DNA of 64,000 bases from Loktanella fryxellensis (GCF_900110065.1 NZ_FOCI01000001.1:434001-498000); one strand, 5' to 3'. Shown: positions 36,293 through 45,726, numbered from the stretch's first letter. Made by a program: numbers and translations. The notes: generated by a model not told the origin, from the sequence alone.

Positions 36293-39200
36293 ATGGCCGA
36301 CTTCAAGAAGATCCTGATTGCGAACCGCGGCGAAATCGCCATCCGCGTCATGCGCGCCGCCAACGAGATGGGCAAGAAGACGGTCGCCGTCTATGCGGAA
36401 GAGGACAAGCTTTCGCTGCACCGCTTCAAGGCGGACGAAGCCTATCGCATCGGCGAGGGGATGGGGCCGGTCGCTGCCTATCTGAGCATCAGCGAGATCA
36501 TCCGCGTCGCGCGCATGTGCGGGGCCGATGCGATCCATCCGGGCTATGGCCTGCTGTCCGAAAACCCCGATTTCGTCGATGCCTGCACCGCCGCCGGCAT
36601 TACCTTCATCGGGCCGAAGGCGCAGACGATGCGCGAATTGGGCGACAAGGCCAGTGCGCGTCAGGTCGCCATCGCCGCAGGCGTGCCGGTGATCCCCGCC
36701 ACCGACGTGCTGGGCGACGACATGAAACTGGTCCGCAAACAGGCGGCAGAGGTCGGCTATCCTCTGATGCTGAAGGCATCATGGGGCGGCGGCGGGCGCG
36801 GCATGCGTCCCATCGCCAACGAGGCGGAGCTGGAGGAGAAGGTCCGCGAAGGCCGCCGCGAGGCGGAGGCCGCATTCGGCAACGGCGAGGGGTATCTGGA
36901 GAAGATGATCCTGCGCGCCCGCCATGTGGAGGTGCAGATCCTTGGCGACAGCCATGGCAACATCTATCATCTTTGGGAGCGCGACTGTTCCGTGCAGCGC
37001 CGCAACCAGAAGGTCGTGGAGCGTGCCCCTGCCCCCTATCTGTCCGCCGCACAGCGTGAACAGATCTGCAATCTGGGCAAGAAGATCTGTAGCCACGTCA
37101 ACTACGAATGCGCAGGCACCGTCGAGTTCCTGATGGATATGGACAACGGCGAGTTCTATTTCATCGAGGTGAACCCCCGCGTGCAGGTCGAGCATACGGT
37201 GACCGAGGAAGTCACCGGCATCGACATCGTCCGCGCCCAGATCCTGATTGCCGAAGGCAAGTCGCTGACTGAGGCCACCGGCTGCGCGTCGCAATACGAT
37301 GTGAAGCTCGACGGTCACGCCCTGCAATGCCGGGTGACGACCGAGGACCCGCAGAACAACTTCATCCCCGACTATGGTCGCATCCAGATGTATCGCAGCG
37401 CCACCGGGCCGGGCATCCGTCTGGACGGCGGCACCGCCTATTCCGGGGCCGTCATCACGCGCTATTACGACAGCCTGCTGACCAAGGTGACGGCGCGTGC
37501 GCCGACGCCGGAACAGGCCATCGCCCGCATGGACCGCGCGTTGCGCGAATTCCGCATCCGGGGGGTGTCCACAAACATCGCCTTTGTCGAGAACCTGCTG
37601 AAGCATCCAACCTTCCTGAACAACGAATACCACACCAAGTTCATCGATCAGACGCCGGAGCTGTTCGATTTCAAGGCCCGCCGCGACCGCGCGACCCGCA
37701 TCCTGACCTATGTGGCCGACATCACCGTGAACGGTCACCCTGAAACCGCAGGCCGCCCGCGCCCGAGTGTCGAGGTCAAGCTGCCGAAGGCACCGGTGAA
37801 GTCGCTGGAGCAGATCATTCCGGGCACGCGCCAGATTCTCGACACGCAGGGGCCCAGGGCCGTGGCGCAGTGGATGAAGGACCAGCCCCACTTGCTGATC
37901 ACCGACACCACCATGCGCGACGGGCACCAGTCGCTGCTGGCGACACGGATGCGGTCGATCGACATGGTCACGGCGGCCCCCGCCTATGCCGCGCATATGA
38001 GCGGGCTGTTCAGCGTGGAATGTTGGGGCGGTGCAACCTTCGACGTGGCGTACCGGTTCCTGCAGGAATGTCCGTGGCAGCGCCTGCGCGACATCCGCGA
38101 AAAGATGCCCAACATCATGACGCAGATGCTGCTGCGCGCCAGCAACGGCGTCGGCTACACCAATTATCCCGACAACGTCGTGCAGGGGTTCGTCGCACAG
38201 GCGGCGAAAAGCGGCGTCGACGTGTTCCGTGTGTTCGATTCACTGAACTGGGTCGAGAACATGCGCGTCGCGATGGATGCGGTGATCGCGTCCGACAAGG
38301 TCTGCGAAGCGGCGATCTGCTATACCGGCGACATGCTGGACCCGGCGCGGTCCAAGTATGACCTGAAGTACTATGTCGCCATGGCCAAGGAGCTGGAGGC
38401 GGCGGGCGCCCATGTGCTGGGGCTGAAGGACATGGCGGGCCTGCTGAAAGCGCCCGCTGCCACGCAGCTCTTCAAGGCATTGAAGGAAGAGGTCGGTCTG
38501 CCGATCCATTTCCACACGCACGACACGTCCGGTGCGGCCATCGCCACGGTGCTGGCGGCGTCCGCCGCAGGGGTCGATTGCATCGATGCGGCTATGGACA
38601 GCTTTTCCGGCAACACGAGTCAGCCCACGCTGGGATCGGTTGTCGAAGCGCTGAAGGGGACCGACCGGGACACCGGCCTCGACATCGCGGCGATCCGCGA
38701 GATTTCGAACTATTGGGAACAGGTGCGCGCGCATTACCTCGCGTTCGAGAGCGGCCTGCAGGCGCCCGCGTCGGAGGTCTATCTGCACGAGATGCCCGGC
38801 GGGCAGTTCACCAACCTCAAGGCGCAGGCGCGGTCGCTGGGGCTGGAGGACCGCTGGCACGAGGTGGCGCAGACCTATGCGGACGTGAACCAGATGTTCG
38901 GCGATATCGTGAAAGTGACGCCGTCGTCCAAGGTGGTGGGCGACATGGCGCTGATGATGGTCAGCCAGAACCTGTCCCGCGCGCAGGTCGAGGATCCGGG
39001 CACCGACGTGTCCTTTCCCGATTCTGTCGTAGACATGATGAAGGGCAGCCTCGGCCAGCCCCCGGGCGGCTGGCCCGTAGCGATCCAGACCAAGGTGCTG
39101 AAGGGGGAAAAACCCCTGACCGACCGCCCCGGCAAGCATCTGACACCCGTGGACATGGAAGCGGTCCGCGCCGAGGCGGAAGCCAAGGTCGGTCACGCCA

Positions 39201-39733
39201 TCGACGACGAGGATCTGAACGGCTACCTGATGTATCCGAAGGTCTTCACCGACTATGCTGCCCGCCACGAAACCTATGGCCCGGTGCGCTGTCTGCCGAC
39301 GCGGACGTTCTTTTACGGCATGGAGCCTGGCGAGGAGATTTCCGCCGAGATCGACCCCGGCAAGACGCTGGAAATCCGCATGCAGGCCGTGTCCGACATG
39401 AACGAGGACGGCGAGGTGAAGGTGTTCTTCGAGTTGAACGGCCAGCCCCGCACGATCCGGGTGCTGAACCGTCTGGCCGCCGGCGACCGCGTGAAGAACC
39501 GCAAGGCCGAGGCGGGCAATGCGTCCCAGATCGGCGCACCGATGCCAGGCGTCGTGGCGACGGTCGCGGCCGCGGTCGGGGCAAAGGTGAAGGCGGGCGA
39601 CCTGCTGCTGACCATCGAGGCGATGAAGATGGAAACCGGCATCCACGCCGACCGCGACGCGGTCATCAAGGCGGTGCTGGTCACGGCGGGCAGCCAGATC
39701 GACGCCAAGGACCTGCTGATCGAATTCGAATGA
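36293..39733 (+). CDS. pyc: Pyruvate carboxylase
   Basis: A 1146-residue biotin enzyme that converts pyruvate, bicarbonate and ATP to oxaloacetate. The biotin carboxylase domain fills residues 1-460 (KILIANRGEIAIRVMRAA, WGGGGRGMR, FIEVNPRVQVEHTVTEE), the carboxyltransferase domain about 535-1000 (TDTTMRDGHQSLLATRMR, metal-site FHTHDTSGAA), then a hinge and a biotinyl domain with biotin-Lys in IEAMKMETG. It is the single-chain alpha4 type. ATG 36293 was chosen, with AAGGGA about 7 nt upstream. Divergent from uvrD. Confidence 0.97.
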   Translation: MADFKKILIANRGEIAIRVMRAANEMGKKTVAVYAEEDKLSLHRFKADEAYRIGEGMGPVAAYLSISEIIRVARMCGADAIHPGYGLLSENPDFVDACTAAGITFIGPKAQTMRELGDKASARQVAIAAGVPVIPATDVLGDDMKLVRKQAAEVGYPLMLKASWGGGGRGMRPIANEAELEEKVREGRREAEAAFGNGEGYLEKMILRARHVEVQILGDSHGNIYHLWERDCSVQRRNQKVVERAPAPYLSAAQREQICNLGKKICSHVNYECAGTVEFLMDMDNGEFYFIEVNPRVQVEHTVTEEVTGIDIVRAQILIAEGKSLTEATGCASQYDVKLDGHALQCRVTTEDPQNNFIPDYGRIQMYRSATGPGIRLDGGTAYSGAVITRYYDSLLTKVTARAPTPEQAIARMDRALREFRIRGVSTNIAFVENLLKHPTFLNNEYHTKFIDQTPELFDFKARRDRATRILTYVADITVNGHPETAGRPRPSVEVKLPKAPVKSLEQIIPGTRQILDTQGPRAVAQWMKDQPHLLITDTTMRDGHQSLLATRMRSIDMVTAAPAYAAHMSGLFSVECWGGATFDVAYRFLQECPWQRLRDIREKMPNIMTQMLLRASNGVGYTNYPDNVVQGFVAQAAKSGVDVFRVFDSLNWVENMRVAMDAVIASDKVCEAAICYTGDMLDPARSKYDLKYYVAMAKELEAAGAHVLGLKDMAGLLKAPAATQLFKALKEEVGLPIHFHTHDTSGAAIATVLAASAAGVDCIDAAMDSFSGNTSQPTLGSVVEALKGTDRDTGLDIAAIREISNYWEQVRAHYLAFESGLQAPASEVYLHEMPGGQFTNLKAQARSLGLEDRWHEVAQTYADVNQMFGDIVKVTPSSKVVGDMALMMVSQNLSRAQVEDPGTDVSFPDSVVDMMKGSLGQPPGGWPVAIQTKVLKGEKPLTDRPGKHLTPVDMEAVRAEAEAKVGHAIDDEDLNGYLMYPKVFTDYAARHETYGPVRCLPTRTFFYGMEPGEEISAEIDPGKTLEIRMQAVSDMNEDGEVKVFFELNGQPRTIRVLNRLAAGDRVKNRKAEAGNASQIGAPMPGVVATVAAAVGAKVKAGDLLLTIEAMKMETGIHADRDAVIKAVLVTAGSQIDAKDLLIEFE

Positions 39734-39740
39734 GAGTGTC

Positions 39741-39800
39741 GGCCCCCCCGAGGGGGGCCGCGCGCGCCGCGCGGGAGTATTTGGAAAAAAGCGAGGGGGA
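39741..39800 (+). repeat. GC hairpin plus family A repeat (copy 4)
   Basis: An 8-bp hairpin GGCCCCCC/GGGGGGCC (39741-39759) begins 8 nt after the pyc stop and may terminate transcription. It is followed by GCGCGGGAGTATTT, GG, AAAAAAGCGAGG, the fourth family A copy, in pyc orientation. Confidence 0.8.
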
Positions 39801-39863
39801 GCGGCGGTCTTCCCGTCGATGTCGGGGTTCTGAAAAATCGCGGTGAGTGTACGGATTTTTCCC

Positions 39864-39892
39864 TTGCAGCCACGCGCCGGTGTTTATAGATC
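39864..39892 (+). promoter_or_regulatory. Promoter of tRNA-Gly copy 1
   Basis: TTGCAG (39864-39869), 17-nt spacer, TAGATC (39887-39892), ending 18 nt before the tRNA. The same layout (TTGCGG, 17 nt, TAGATC, 18 nt) precedes the second copy, which supports it. Confidence 0.6.
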
Positions 39893-39910
39893 ACCCCTAC
39901 CGGTTGGTGC

Positions 39911-39985
39911 GCGGGCGTAGCTCAGGGGTAGAGCATAACCTTGCCAAGGTTAGGGTCGAGAGTTCGAATCTCTTCGCCCGCTCCA
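39911..39985 (+). tRNA. tRNA-Gly (GCC), copy 1
   Basis: 75 nt including an encoded CCA. The acceptor stem GCGGGCG pairs with CGCCCGC, the D arm is GCTCAGGGGTAGAGC, the anticodon loop CTTGCCAAG has GCC at 39943-39945, and the T arm is GAGTTCGAATCTC. Decodes GGC and GGU. Identical to the copy at 40122. Confidence 0.98.
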
Positions 39986-40000
39986 ACGGTAAAACGGATA

Positions 40001-40023
40001 GGGTCGCCCTAGGGCGGCCCTTT
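40001..40023 (+). terminator. Terminator after tRNA-Gly copy 1
   Basis: Stem GGGTCGCC / GGCGGCCC (one T-G pair) with a 4-nt loop CTAG and TTT after it, 16 nt past the tRNA. Confidence 0.65.
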
Positions 40024-40074
40024 CGCGTCTCAGGGCCTTCGGTTTTCGCGTCGCCGGATTTCGCGGATTGCCTC

Positions 40075-40103
40075 TTGCGGGCGCGCGCGCGGTTTTGTAG
40101 ATC
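40075..40103 (+). promoter_or_regulatory. Promoter of tRNA-Gly copy 2
   Basis: TTGCGG (40075-40080), 17-nt spacer (alternating GC run), TAGATC (40098-40103), 18 nt before the tRNA. Confidence 0.6.
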
Positions 40104-40121
40104 GCACACACCGGATGGTAC

Positions 40122-40196
40122 GCGGGCGTAGCTCAGGGGTAGAGCATAACCTTGCCAAGGTTAGGGTCGAGAGTTCGAATCTCTTCGCCCGCTCCA
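40122..40196 (+). tRNA. tRNA-Gly (GCC), copy 2
   Basis: 75 nt with CCA, identical in sequence to the copy at 39911; anticodon GCC at 40154-40156. The two lie 211 nt apart and each keeps its own promoter and terminator, so they are a tandem duplication rather than a polycistronic pair. Confidence 0.98.
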
Positions 40197-40210
40197 CCGG
40201 TCAACGGAAT

Positions 40211-40233
40211 GGGTCGCCTTCGGGCGGCCCTTT
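40211..40233 (+). terminator. Terminator after tRNA-Gly copy 2
   Basis: Stem GGGTCGCC / GGCGGCCC around TTCG with TTT after it, a near copy of the terminator at 40001 with compensating loop changes. Confidence 0.65.
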
Positions 40234-40248
40234 CGCGTCTATGGGGTC

Positions 40249-40488
40249 TCAGAACGCCTTGAAGGTCAGGGTCGTCAGCGTGCGTTCGATGCCCACGATG
40301 CCCGCCACGCTTTCGTTGATGAAATGGCCGACGTCGGTACCGGCCGGCACGTAGGCCTTCATCAGCAGGTCGAAATCGCCGCTGGTGGAATAGAGTTCGG
40401 AGTGGATTTCCCGCAGTGCGATGGCGTCGGCCACCGCATAGGTGGTGCCGGGGCTGCAGCGGATCTGGACGAAGACGCAGGTGGTCAT
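40249..40488 (-). CDS. Stand-alone Lrp/AsnC effector-binding (RAM) domain protein
   Basis: A 79-residue protein consisting only of the AsnC-type C-terminal alpha-beta sandwich: [17 protein letters not shown], then [13 protein letters not shown] and [12 protein letters not shown]. The helix-turn-helix half of normal Lrp/AsnC regulators is missing. Such stand-alone RAM domains can form oligomers and bind amino acids. The start ATG 40488 was chosen because the longer frame to 40545 has no family match. It faces the hisB promoter. Confidence 0.85.
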   Translation of the reverse strand: MTTCVFVQIRCSPGTTYAVADAIALREIHSELYSTSGDFDLLMKAYVPAGTDVGHFINESVAGIVGIERTLTTLTFKAF

Positions 40489-40607
40489 GGCGGGCCTTTG
40501 GATTGGGATTGCGGTCAGGGTGCACCAGCGGGCGGGCTTGCGCAATCGGTGCCTTGGCGCGGGTCCGGCCCGCCCCTATAAGCGGGCCGAGCCAGAGGGA
40601 GCCAAAG

Positions 40608-41198
40608 ATGCGCACCGCCACGATCACCCGCGCCACCGCAGAGACGCAGATCACCGTGACGCTGGATCTGGACGGAACCGGCGTGGCCCGCAACCGCACG
40701 GGCATCGGGTTCTTCGACCACATGCTGGACCAGCTCGCACGGCACGCGCTGATCGATCTGGACGTGCAGGCCAAGGGCGATCTGCACATCGACGACCACC
40801 ACACGGTCGAGGATACGGGCATCGCCATCGGTCAGGCGCTGGTGGCTGCACTGGGCGACAAGCGCGGCATCCGCCGCTATGCGGACTGCCATCTGGCGAT
40901 GGACGACGCGCAGGTGCGCTGCGCCCTCGATCTGTCGGGGCGGCCGTACCTGATCTGCAACCTCGACCTGCCGTTCGGCAAGATCGGGCCGAGCTTCGAC
41001 ACCGAGCTGGTGCGCGAGTTCTTTCAGGCGCTGAGCACGCATGGCGGGATCACCCTGCACATCGACCGGCTGCACGGGTTCAACGCGCACCACATCACCG
41101 AGGCCGCGTTCAAGGCGGTGGCCCGCGCCCTGCGCGTGGCGGTCGAGGTCGATCCCCGCGTGGCGGATGCGATCCCGTCCACCAAGGGCGTGCTGTGA
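40608..41198 (+). CDS. hisB: Imidazoleglycerol-phosphate dehydratase HisB
   Basis: A 196-residue monofunctional Mn-dependent enzyme of histidine synthesis (step 6). Metal motifs [29 protein letters not shown] and [13 protein letters not shown] are present. No phosphatase half is fused. GAGGGAGCC lies before the ATG. The stop overlaps the hisH start as GTGA. Confidence 0.96.
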   Translation: MRTATITRATAETQITVTLDLDGTGVARNRTGIGFFDHMLDQLARHALIDLDVQAKGDLHIDDHHTVEDTGIAIGQALVAALGDKRGIRRYADCHLAMDDAQVRCALDLSGRPYLICNLDLPFGKIGPSFDTELVREFFQALSTHGGITLHIDRLHGFNAHHITEAAFKAVARALRVAVEVDPRVADAIPSTKGVL

Positions 41199-41833
41199 CC
41201 ACGGTCCTGATCGACTACGACAGCGGCAACCTTCATTCGGCGCAGAAGGCGTTCGAGCTGATGGCCCGCGAGGGCGGCCACGGTCCGGTGATCGTCACCG
41301 ACGACGCGGACACGGTGGCGCGGGCCGACCGCATCGTGCTGCCGGGCGACGGGGCGTTTCCCCATTGTCGCACGGCGCTGGCCGACCGCGCCGATTTGTC
41401 GGAGGCGTTGATCCATGCGGTGACCATGCGGGCGGTGCCGTTCATGGGCATCTGTGTGGGCATGCAGATGCTGGCCAGCACCGGGTACGAGTACGAGACG
41501 GTCGCGGGTCTTGGCTGGGTGCCGGGCGAGATCCGACGCATCGCGCCCGACGATCCGGCGCTGAAGATACCGCACATGGGCTGGAACGATCTGGTGATCG
41601 ACCGGCCGCACCCGGTGCTGGCGGGGATCGCCACGGGCGACCACGCGTATTTCGTCCACTCCTATGCCATGCAGGTGGCTGATCCGGCGCATCTGCTGGC
41701 CCATGCGGACTATGGCGGGCCGGTAGCGGCTGTGGTGGGGCGCGACAACGTCGTGGGCTGCCAGTTCCACCCGGAGAAGAGCCAAGCGGCGGGGCTGCGA
41801 CTGATCGCGAACTTTCTGGGCTGGAAGCCCTGA
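41195..41833 (+). CDS. hisH: Imidazole glycerol phosphate synthase, glutaminase subunit HisH
   Basis: A 212-residue class I amidotransferase that supplies ammonia to HisF. The nucleophile Cys lies in [13 protein letters not shown]; the His-Glu pair in [10 protein letters not shown]-terminal [16 protein letters not shown] is typical. It starts with GTG 41195 overlapping the hisB stop by 4 nt. HisF is encoded about 4 kb downstream, not adjacent. Confidence 0.96.
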   Translation: MTTVLIDYDSGNLHSAQKAFELMAREGGHGPVIVTDDADTVARADRIVLPGDGAFPHCRTALADRADLSEALIHAVTMRAVPFMGICVGMQMLASTGYEYETVAGLGWVPGEIRRIAPDDPALKIPHMGWNDLVIDRPHPVLAGIATGDHAYFVHSYAMQVADPAHLLAHADYGGPVAAVVGRDNVVGCQFHPEKSQAAGLRLIANFLGWKP

Positions 41834-41880
41834 GGACCGGACCGTAAAGCGGTCCGGTCCATGGGGGCGCTGCCCCCATG
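41834..41880 (+). terminator. Double hairpin after hisH
   Basis: A perfect 11-bp stem GGACCGGACCG / CGGTCCGGTCC with loop TAAAG begins right after the hisH stop (41834-41860), followed by a 9-bp stem CATGGGGGC / GCCCCCATG (41860-41880). No T-tract; it may act with Rho or as an RNA 3' stabiliser. A family B repeat follows. Confidence 0.55.
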
Positions 41881-41917
41881 CCCCCGGGATATTTCCGACC
41901 AGAAGAACGGGGGACCC
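41881..41917 (+). repeat. Dispersed 3'-end repeat, family B (copy 1)
   Basis: CCCCCGGGATATTT, CC, GACCAGAAGAACGGGGGACC. Near-identical copies at 47013-47050 and 58215-58250 (both minus). As there, it sits behind a GC hairpin downstream of a stop codon, in the gene's orientation. Confidence 0.85.
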
Positions 41918-41940
41918 GGTCGGCGGTACGGGGGCCGTGC

Positions 41941-42762
41941 TTAGCTGCGCAGAAAGGCCAGCATGTCGTCCAGCAACTCGTCCTTGTGCGTGGCCGTCAG
42001 GGCGTGGGGTGCGCCGGGATAGACCTTGTAGGTGGCATCCGGCAGCATCCGGGCGGCCTGTGCACCGGCGGCGTCGATCGGCACGATCTTGTCCGCGTCG
42101 CCGTGGATGATCAGCGTCGGCACCGTCACATGCGCCATGTCGGGGCGGAAGTCGGTGGTGCCGAAGGCGGTCACGCAGTCGATCGTGGCCTTGGGGTTCG
42201 CCTGCATCGCCATGCCCCACATCCAGTCGAGGCCCGGTTGCGGCACGGGGCTGCTCGGCAGGCCGTGCCCGGTGAAGTCCTTGAAGAAGTTGACGAAGAA
42301 CGACTGGCGGTCATCGCGCAACCCGTCCTTCATCCCATCGAACACGGACGCGTCAGTGCCGTCGGGATTGTCGTCGGTCTTGGCCATGTAGGGCGCGACC
42401 GAGGCGATCAGCATGGCCTTGGACACGCCCTTGCCCCCGTGGCGGGACAAGTAGCGGACGACCTCGCCACCGCCCATGGAGAAGCCCGCGATGACTGCGT
42501 CCTGCAGATCGAGCGCCGCCATGACATCGGCCAGATCGTCGGCCAACGTGTCATAGTCGTAGCCGGTGAACGGCTGATCTGACCGGCCAAAGCCGCGGCG
42601 ATCGTACGCGATGACGCGGTAACCTGCCTCGGCCAGCCGGACCGACTGGTATTCCCAGCTGTCGGCGTTCAGCGGCCAGCCATGGATCAGTACCACGGGC
42701 TGGCCCTGCCCCCAGTCGTTGACATAAAGGCGTGTCCCGTCGCGTGTGTCGATCATCGGCAT
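41941..42762 (-). CDS. Alpha/beta hydrolase, non-heme chloroperoxidase/esterase type
   Basis: A 273-residue alpha/beta hydrolase close to bacterial cofactor-free haloperoxidases and aryl esterases. Catalytic triad: Ser in AGFSMGGGEV, Asp in IIHGDADKIVPI, His in GAPHALTATHKDE; oxyanion HGWPLNADSW. Physiological substrate unknown; the perhydrolase activity of such enzymes is often a side reaction. It is divergent from glsA across 79 nt, and together with it interrupts the histidine genes. Confidence 0.9.
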   Translation of the reverse strand: MPMIDTRDGTRLYVNDWGQGQPVVLIHGWPLNADSWEYQSVRLAEAGYRVIAYDRRGFGRSDQPFTGYDYDTLADDLADVMAALDLQDAVIAGFSMGGGEVVRYLSRHGGKGVSKAMLIASVAPYMAKTDDNPDGTDASVFDGMKDGLRDDRQSFFVNFFKDFTGHGLPSSPVPQPGLDWMWGMAMQANPKATIDCVTAFGTTDFRPDMAHVTVPTLIIHGDADKIVPIDAAGAQAARMLPDATYKVYPGAPHALTATHKDELLDDMLAFLRS

Positions 42763-42841
42763 GGTGCAATCCTGTTCATCGTGATGTTACGAAGGGGCAA
42801 CGACCCGGCGGTGTCCGGGTTCCATGATGGGGTAGCCAGCG

Positions 42842-43759
42842 ATGACATTGGACCTGACGGCGATCCTGGACGAGATCGGCGCCGAGATGGCCGCCGCCAC
42901 CGACCGCGGCAAAGTCGCCTCCTATATTCCGGAGCTGGCCTGCATCGATCCGGCGCGGTTCGGCATGGCCGTCTGCCTGCCAGACGGACAGGTGTTCACC
43001 ACGGGCGACGCCCAAGAGCCGTTCTCGATCCAGAGCATCTCGAAGGTATTCACCCTCGCCATGGCACTGGGGCGGATGGGCGACCAGTTCTGGGACCGCG
43101 TGTCGCGCGAGCCGTCCGGGCAAGCCTTCAACTCCATCCTCCAGCTGGAGCATCACAAGGGCATCCCGCGCAATCCGTTCGTCAACGCGGGCGCCATCGC
43201 CACGACCGATGCGGCCCTTGCGGGGCATGCGCCCTCAGAGTTTCTGGGAGAGCTGCTGCAGTTCATCCGCACCGCGGCGGGCGACGATTCGATCTTCATC
43301 AACGAAAAGGTGGCGAAGTCCGAAGAAGCCACGGGCGACCTCAATCGTGCGCTTGCCTATTTCATGGCCGCCCATGGTAACATGGCGAACCCGGTGCCGC
43401 TGGCGCTGGGGGCCTATTTCCACCAATGCGCGGTCGAGATGAGCTGCGCGCAACTGGCCCGCGCCGCGCTGTTCCTGACCGAGCTGCCGGATGGTCCGCG
43501 CCTCGTGTCGGCGGCGCGCCGGCGGCGGATCAACGCGATGATGATGCTGTGCGGGCATTACGACGCCTCCGGCGATTTCGCCTACCGCGTTGGTCTGCCG
43601 GGCAAAAGCGGCGTGGGTGGCGGCATCATGGTGGTCGCACCGCAGCACGCGGGGATTGCGGTCTGGTCGCCCGGTCTGAACGGTCAGGGCAATTCAAAAC
43701 TCGGCACCGCGGCGGTCGAGATGCTGGTGCGCGCGACCGGATGGTCGGTGTTCGACTGA
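42842..43759 (+). CDS. glsA: Glutaminase A
   Basis: A 305-residue serine-dependent glutaminase (L-glutamine to L-glutamate plus ammonia). Catalytic Ser-x-x-Lys in [31 protein letters not shown] and [15 protein letters not shown] are family signatures. Cytosolic, no signal. Its place next to hisH, a glutamine amidotransferase, may be chance. Confidence 0.95.
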   Translation: MTLDLTAILDEIGAEMAAATDRGKVASYIPELACIDPARFGMAVCLPDGQVFTTGDAQEPFSIQSISKVFTLAMALGRMGDQFWDRVSREPSGQAFNSILQLEHHKGIPRNPFVNAGAIATTDAALAGHAPSEFLGELLQFIRTAAGDDSIFINEKVAKSEEATGDLNRALAYFMAAHGNMANPVPLALGAYFHQCAVEMSCAQLARAALFLTELPDGPRLVSAARRRRINAMMMLCGHYDASGDFAYRVGLPGKSGVGGGIMVVAPQHAGIAVWSPGLNGQGNSKLGTAAVEMLVRATGWSVFD

Positions 43760-43882
43760 AAACGCCGGTTCCGACCGATTCCACTGGACGGCGACAATCT
43801 GCCGACGAAATTCAGCAGTGTTTACGCCTGACGCAGCGACAGGTTAGTCCGTTTGCAGGATTAATTTTGACAGGCGACAAAA

Positions 43883-44380
43883 ATGCGGCAACTGCTTCGC
43901 GGAACGTGTGTGATGATTTCGCTGGTGGGCCTGTCGGCCTGCATGAACGCAACCTCCACCGGACCGGATGCACTGGCCTTTGCCGCCGCACAGGCGCCAC
44001 TGACCACCCCCCTGCACGCGAACGAGACGCGCGAGCTGCGGACGCTGATCCAGAAATACGCCGCAGAGTACGACATTCCCGAAAGCCTGCTGCACCGTGT
44101 CATCATCCGCGAAAGCCGCCACAACCCCGCCGCCCGCAACGGGCCATACTATGGTCTGATGCAGATCCTGCCAGCCACCGCAGGCACAATGGGCTTCCGC
44201 GGCGCACCCACCGACCTGCTGGATGCGGAAACCAACCTGAAATATGCGGGAAAGTACCTGCGCGGCGCGTGGCTGCTGTCCAACGGGTCGGAAGACACCG
44301 CCGTAAAATGGTACTCTCAAGGCTATTACTACGAGGCGAAGGCCCGTGGCATGCTGGTCGAGACGGGTCTGCGCACCTGA
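43883..44380 (+). CDS. Lytic transglycosylase lipoprotein (SLT domain)
   Basis: A 165-residue envelope lipoprotein: signal peptide with lipobox LSAC (Cys about residue 20), a short linker, then an SLT/goose-lysozyme-like domain. The catalytic Glu is in HRVIIRESRHNPAARNG, followed by YGLMQILPATAGTMGF and TNLKYAGKYLRGA. It cleaves peptidoglycan glycan strands with 1,6-anhydro ring formation. Compact, close to the domain's minimal size. A strong terminator follows. Confidence 0.92.
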   Translation: MRQLLRGTCVMISLVGLSACMNATSTGPDALAFAAAQAPLTTPLHANETRELRTLIQKYAAEYDIPESLLHRVIIRESRHNPAARNGPYYGLMQILPATAGTMGFRGAPTDLLDAETNLKYAGKYLRGAWLLSNGSEDTAVKWYSQGYYYEAKARGMLVETGLRT

Positions 44381-44411
44381 CGCGCGACCTCGGCGATCGG
44401 CATTGCTGAAG

Positions 44412-44441
44412 ACGCCCGCACCCAGACCGGTGCGGGCGTTT
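44412..44441. terminator. Bidirectional terminator between the transglycosylase and DUF2147 genes
   Basis: Perfect 11-bp stem ACGCCCGCACC / GGTGCGGGCGT, 6-nt loop, TTT on the plus side. It separates two convergent genes. Confidence 0.8.
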
Positions 44442-44448
44442 CGCGTTC

Positions 44449-44847
44449 CTACTGGACGCGCGCCCAGTTCTGGCTGGCGCACAGCAGACCGCCCGCGACG
44501 CAGCCCTGCAGGCGCAGCGCGTTGCCCTCGACCTGCATCTTGCCGTTGTAGGTCTTGCCGTTCGACGGGCGGTAGACCTGCCCCGCATAGGTGCCGTCAC
44601 CGGCGGGGGCCATGTTGATGACGATCTGGCGCCCGATGTTCTCTGACGCCAGCGGCGTACCGTCGGCGTTGTAGGTCTGCTGGATGGTGCCGCAGACCGC
44701 CGCGCCGCATTGCGTCATGGCGACATAGCCGAATGCGCCGTCGTCCACCTCGGTCTGCCAGGTGCCGATGGCGGCGTCCTGCGCGCTGGCGGTCGTGGCT
44801 GCGACACTCACCAGCAGGGCTGCGCACAGGCGTTTCAGTGTGGTCAT
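44449..44847 (-). CDS. DUF2147 periplasmic protein
   Basis: A 132-residue secreted protein: signal peptide (LCAALLVSVAATTASAQ, cleavage after ASA) then a DUF2147 domain beginning IGTWQTEVDDGAFGYV, with VYRPSNGKTYNGKMQVEGNALRLQGCVAG. Two Cys pairs may form disulfides. Function unknown. GGAGGAG lies 7 nt before ATG 44847; the longer frame to 44880 lacks support. Confidence 0.9.
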   Translation of the reverse strand: MTTLKRLCAALLVSVAATTASAQDAAIGTWQTEVDDGAFGYVAMTQCGAAVCGTIQQTYNADGTPLASENIGRQIVINMAPAGDGTYAGQVYRPSNGKTYNGKMQVEGNALRLQGCVAGGLLCASQNWARVQ

Positions 44848-45003
44848 GTTGGGTCTCCTCCCCCTTGATCCTGCGGTCACATTGACGCGGGGCCGCGAGC
44901 CCGATCAAGTCTGACGTCAGGTCCGACGGATGGCGACACGTGCGATTGCCAACGGTCGCCGTGTTGGTCAAAAGAGCGCCAGATCGAACAGGAGTGTGCC
45001 GCC

Positions 45004-45723
45004 ATGATCCTCTATCCCGCCATCGACCTCAAGGACGGGGCCGCCGTCCGCCTGATCCACGGCGAGATGGACAGCGCCACGGTGTTCAATGGCGATCCGG
45101 CGGCGCAGGCGCAAAGTTTCGTCGATGCCGGGTGCCAGTGGCTGCATCTGGTGGATCTGAACGGCGCCTTTGCCGGGACGCCGGTGAATGCCGCCCCGGT
45201 CGAGGCGATCCTGAAGCAGTGCAAGGTGCCCACGCAACTCGGCGGCGGCATCCGCGACATGGCGACCATCGCCCGCTGGCTGGACCTCGGCCTGAGCCGC
45301 GTGATCCTCGGCACCGTGGCGGTGGAGGACCCGGATCTGGTGCGCGAGGCTGCCCGCGCCTTTCCCGGTCAAGTCGCGGTGGGTCTGGATGCCCGGAACG
45401 GGCGCGTCGCCACGCGCGGCTGGGCGCAGGAAACGGACGTGATGGTGACGGATCTGGCCCGGTCCTTCGAGGATGCGGGCATCGCGGCCATCATCTATAC
45501 CGACATCCTGCGCGACGGCGCGATGAAGGGGCCAAACGTCGCCGCGACCGCCGCGCTGGCAAAGGCGGTGTCGATTCCAGTCATCGCATCCGGTGGCGTC
45601 GCATCATTGGACGATCTGATCGCCCTGCGCGACACCGGCGTCATCGCCGGTGCGATTTCGGGGCGTGCACTTTATGATGGGGCACTCGACCTCGCTGCGG
45701 CCCTGCGCACGCTCGCGGCATGA
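45004..45723 (+). CDS. hisA: ProFAR isomerase HisA
   Basis: A 239-residue (beta-alpha)8 barrel catalysing the Amadori step (step 4) of histidine synthesis. Catalytic Asp in YPAIDLKDG and in [16 protein letters not shown]; phosphate loops LGGGIRD and [10 protein letters not shown]. An AGGAG site lies before the ATG. Confidence 0.96.
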   Translation: MILYPAIDLKDGAAVRLIHGEMDSATVFNGDPAAQAQSFVDAGCQWLHLVDLNGAFAGTPVNAAPVEAILKQCKVPTQLGGGIRDMATIARWLDLGLSRVILGTVAVEDPDLVREAARAFPGQVAVGLDARNGRVATRGWAQETDVMVTDLARSFEDAGIAAIIYTDILRDGAMKGPNVAATAALAKAVSIPVIASGGVASLDDLIALRDTGVIAGAISGRALYDGALDLAAALRTLAA

Positions 45724-45726
45724 CGG

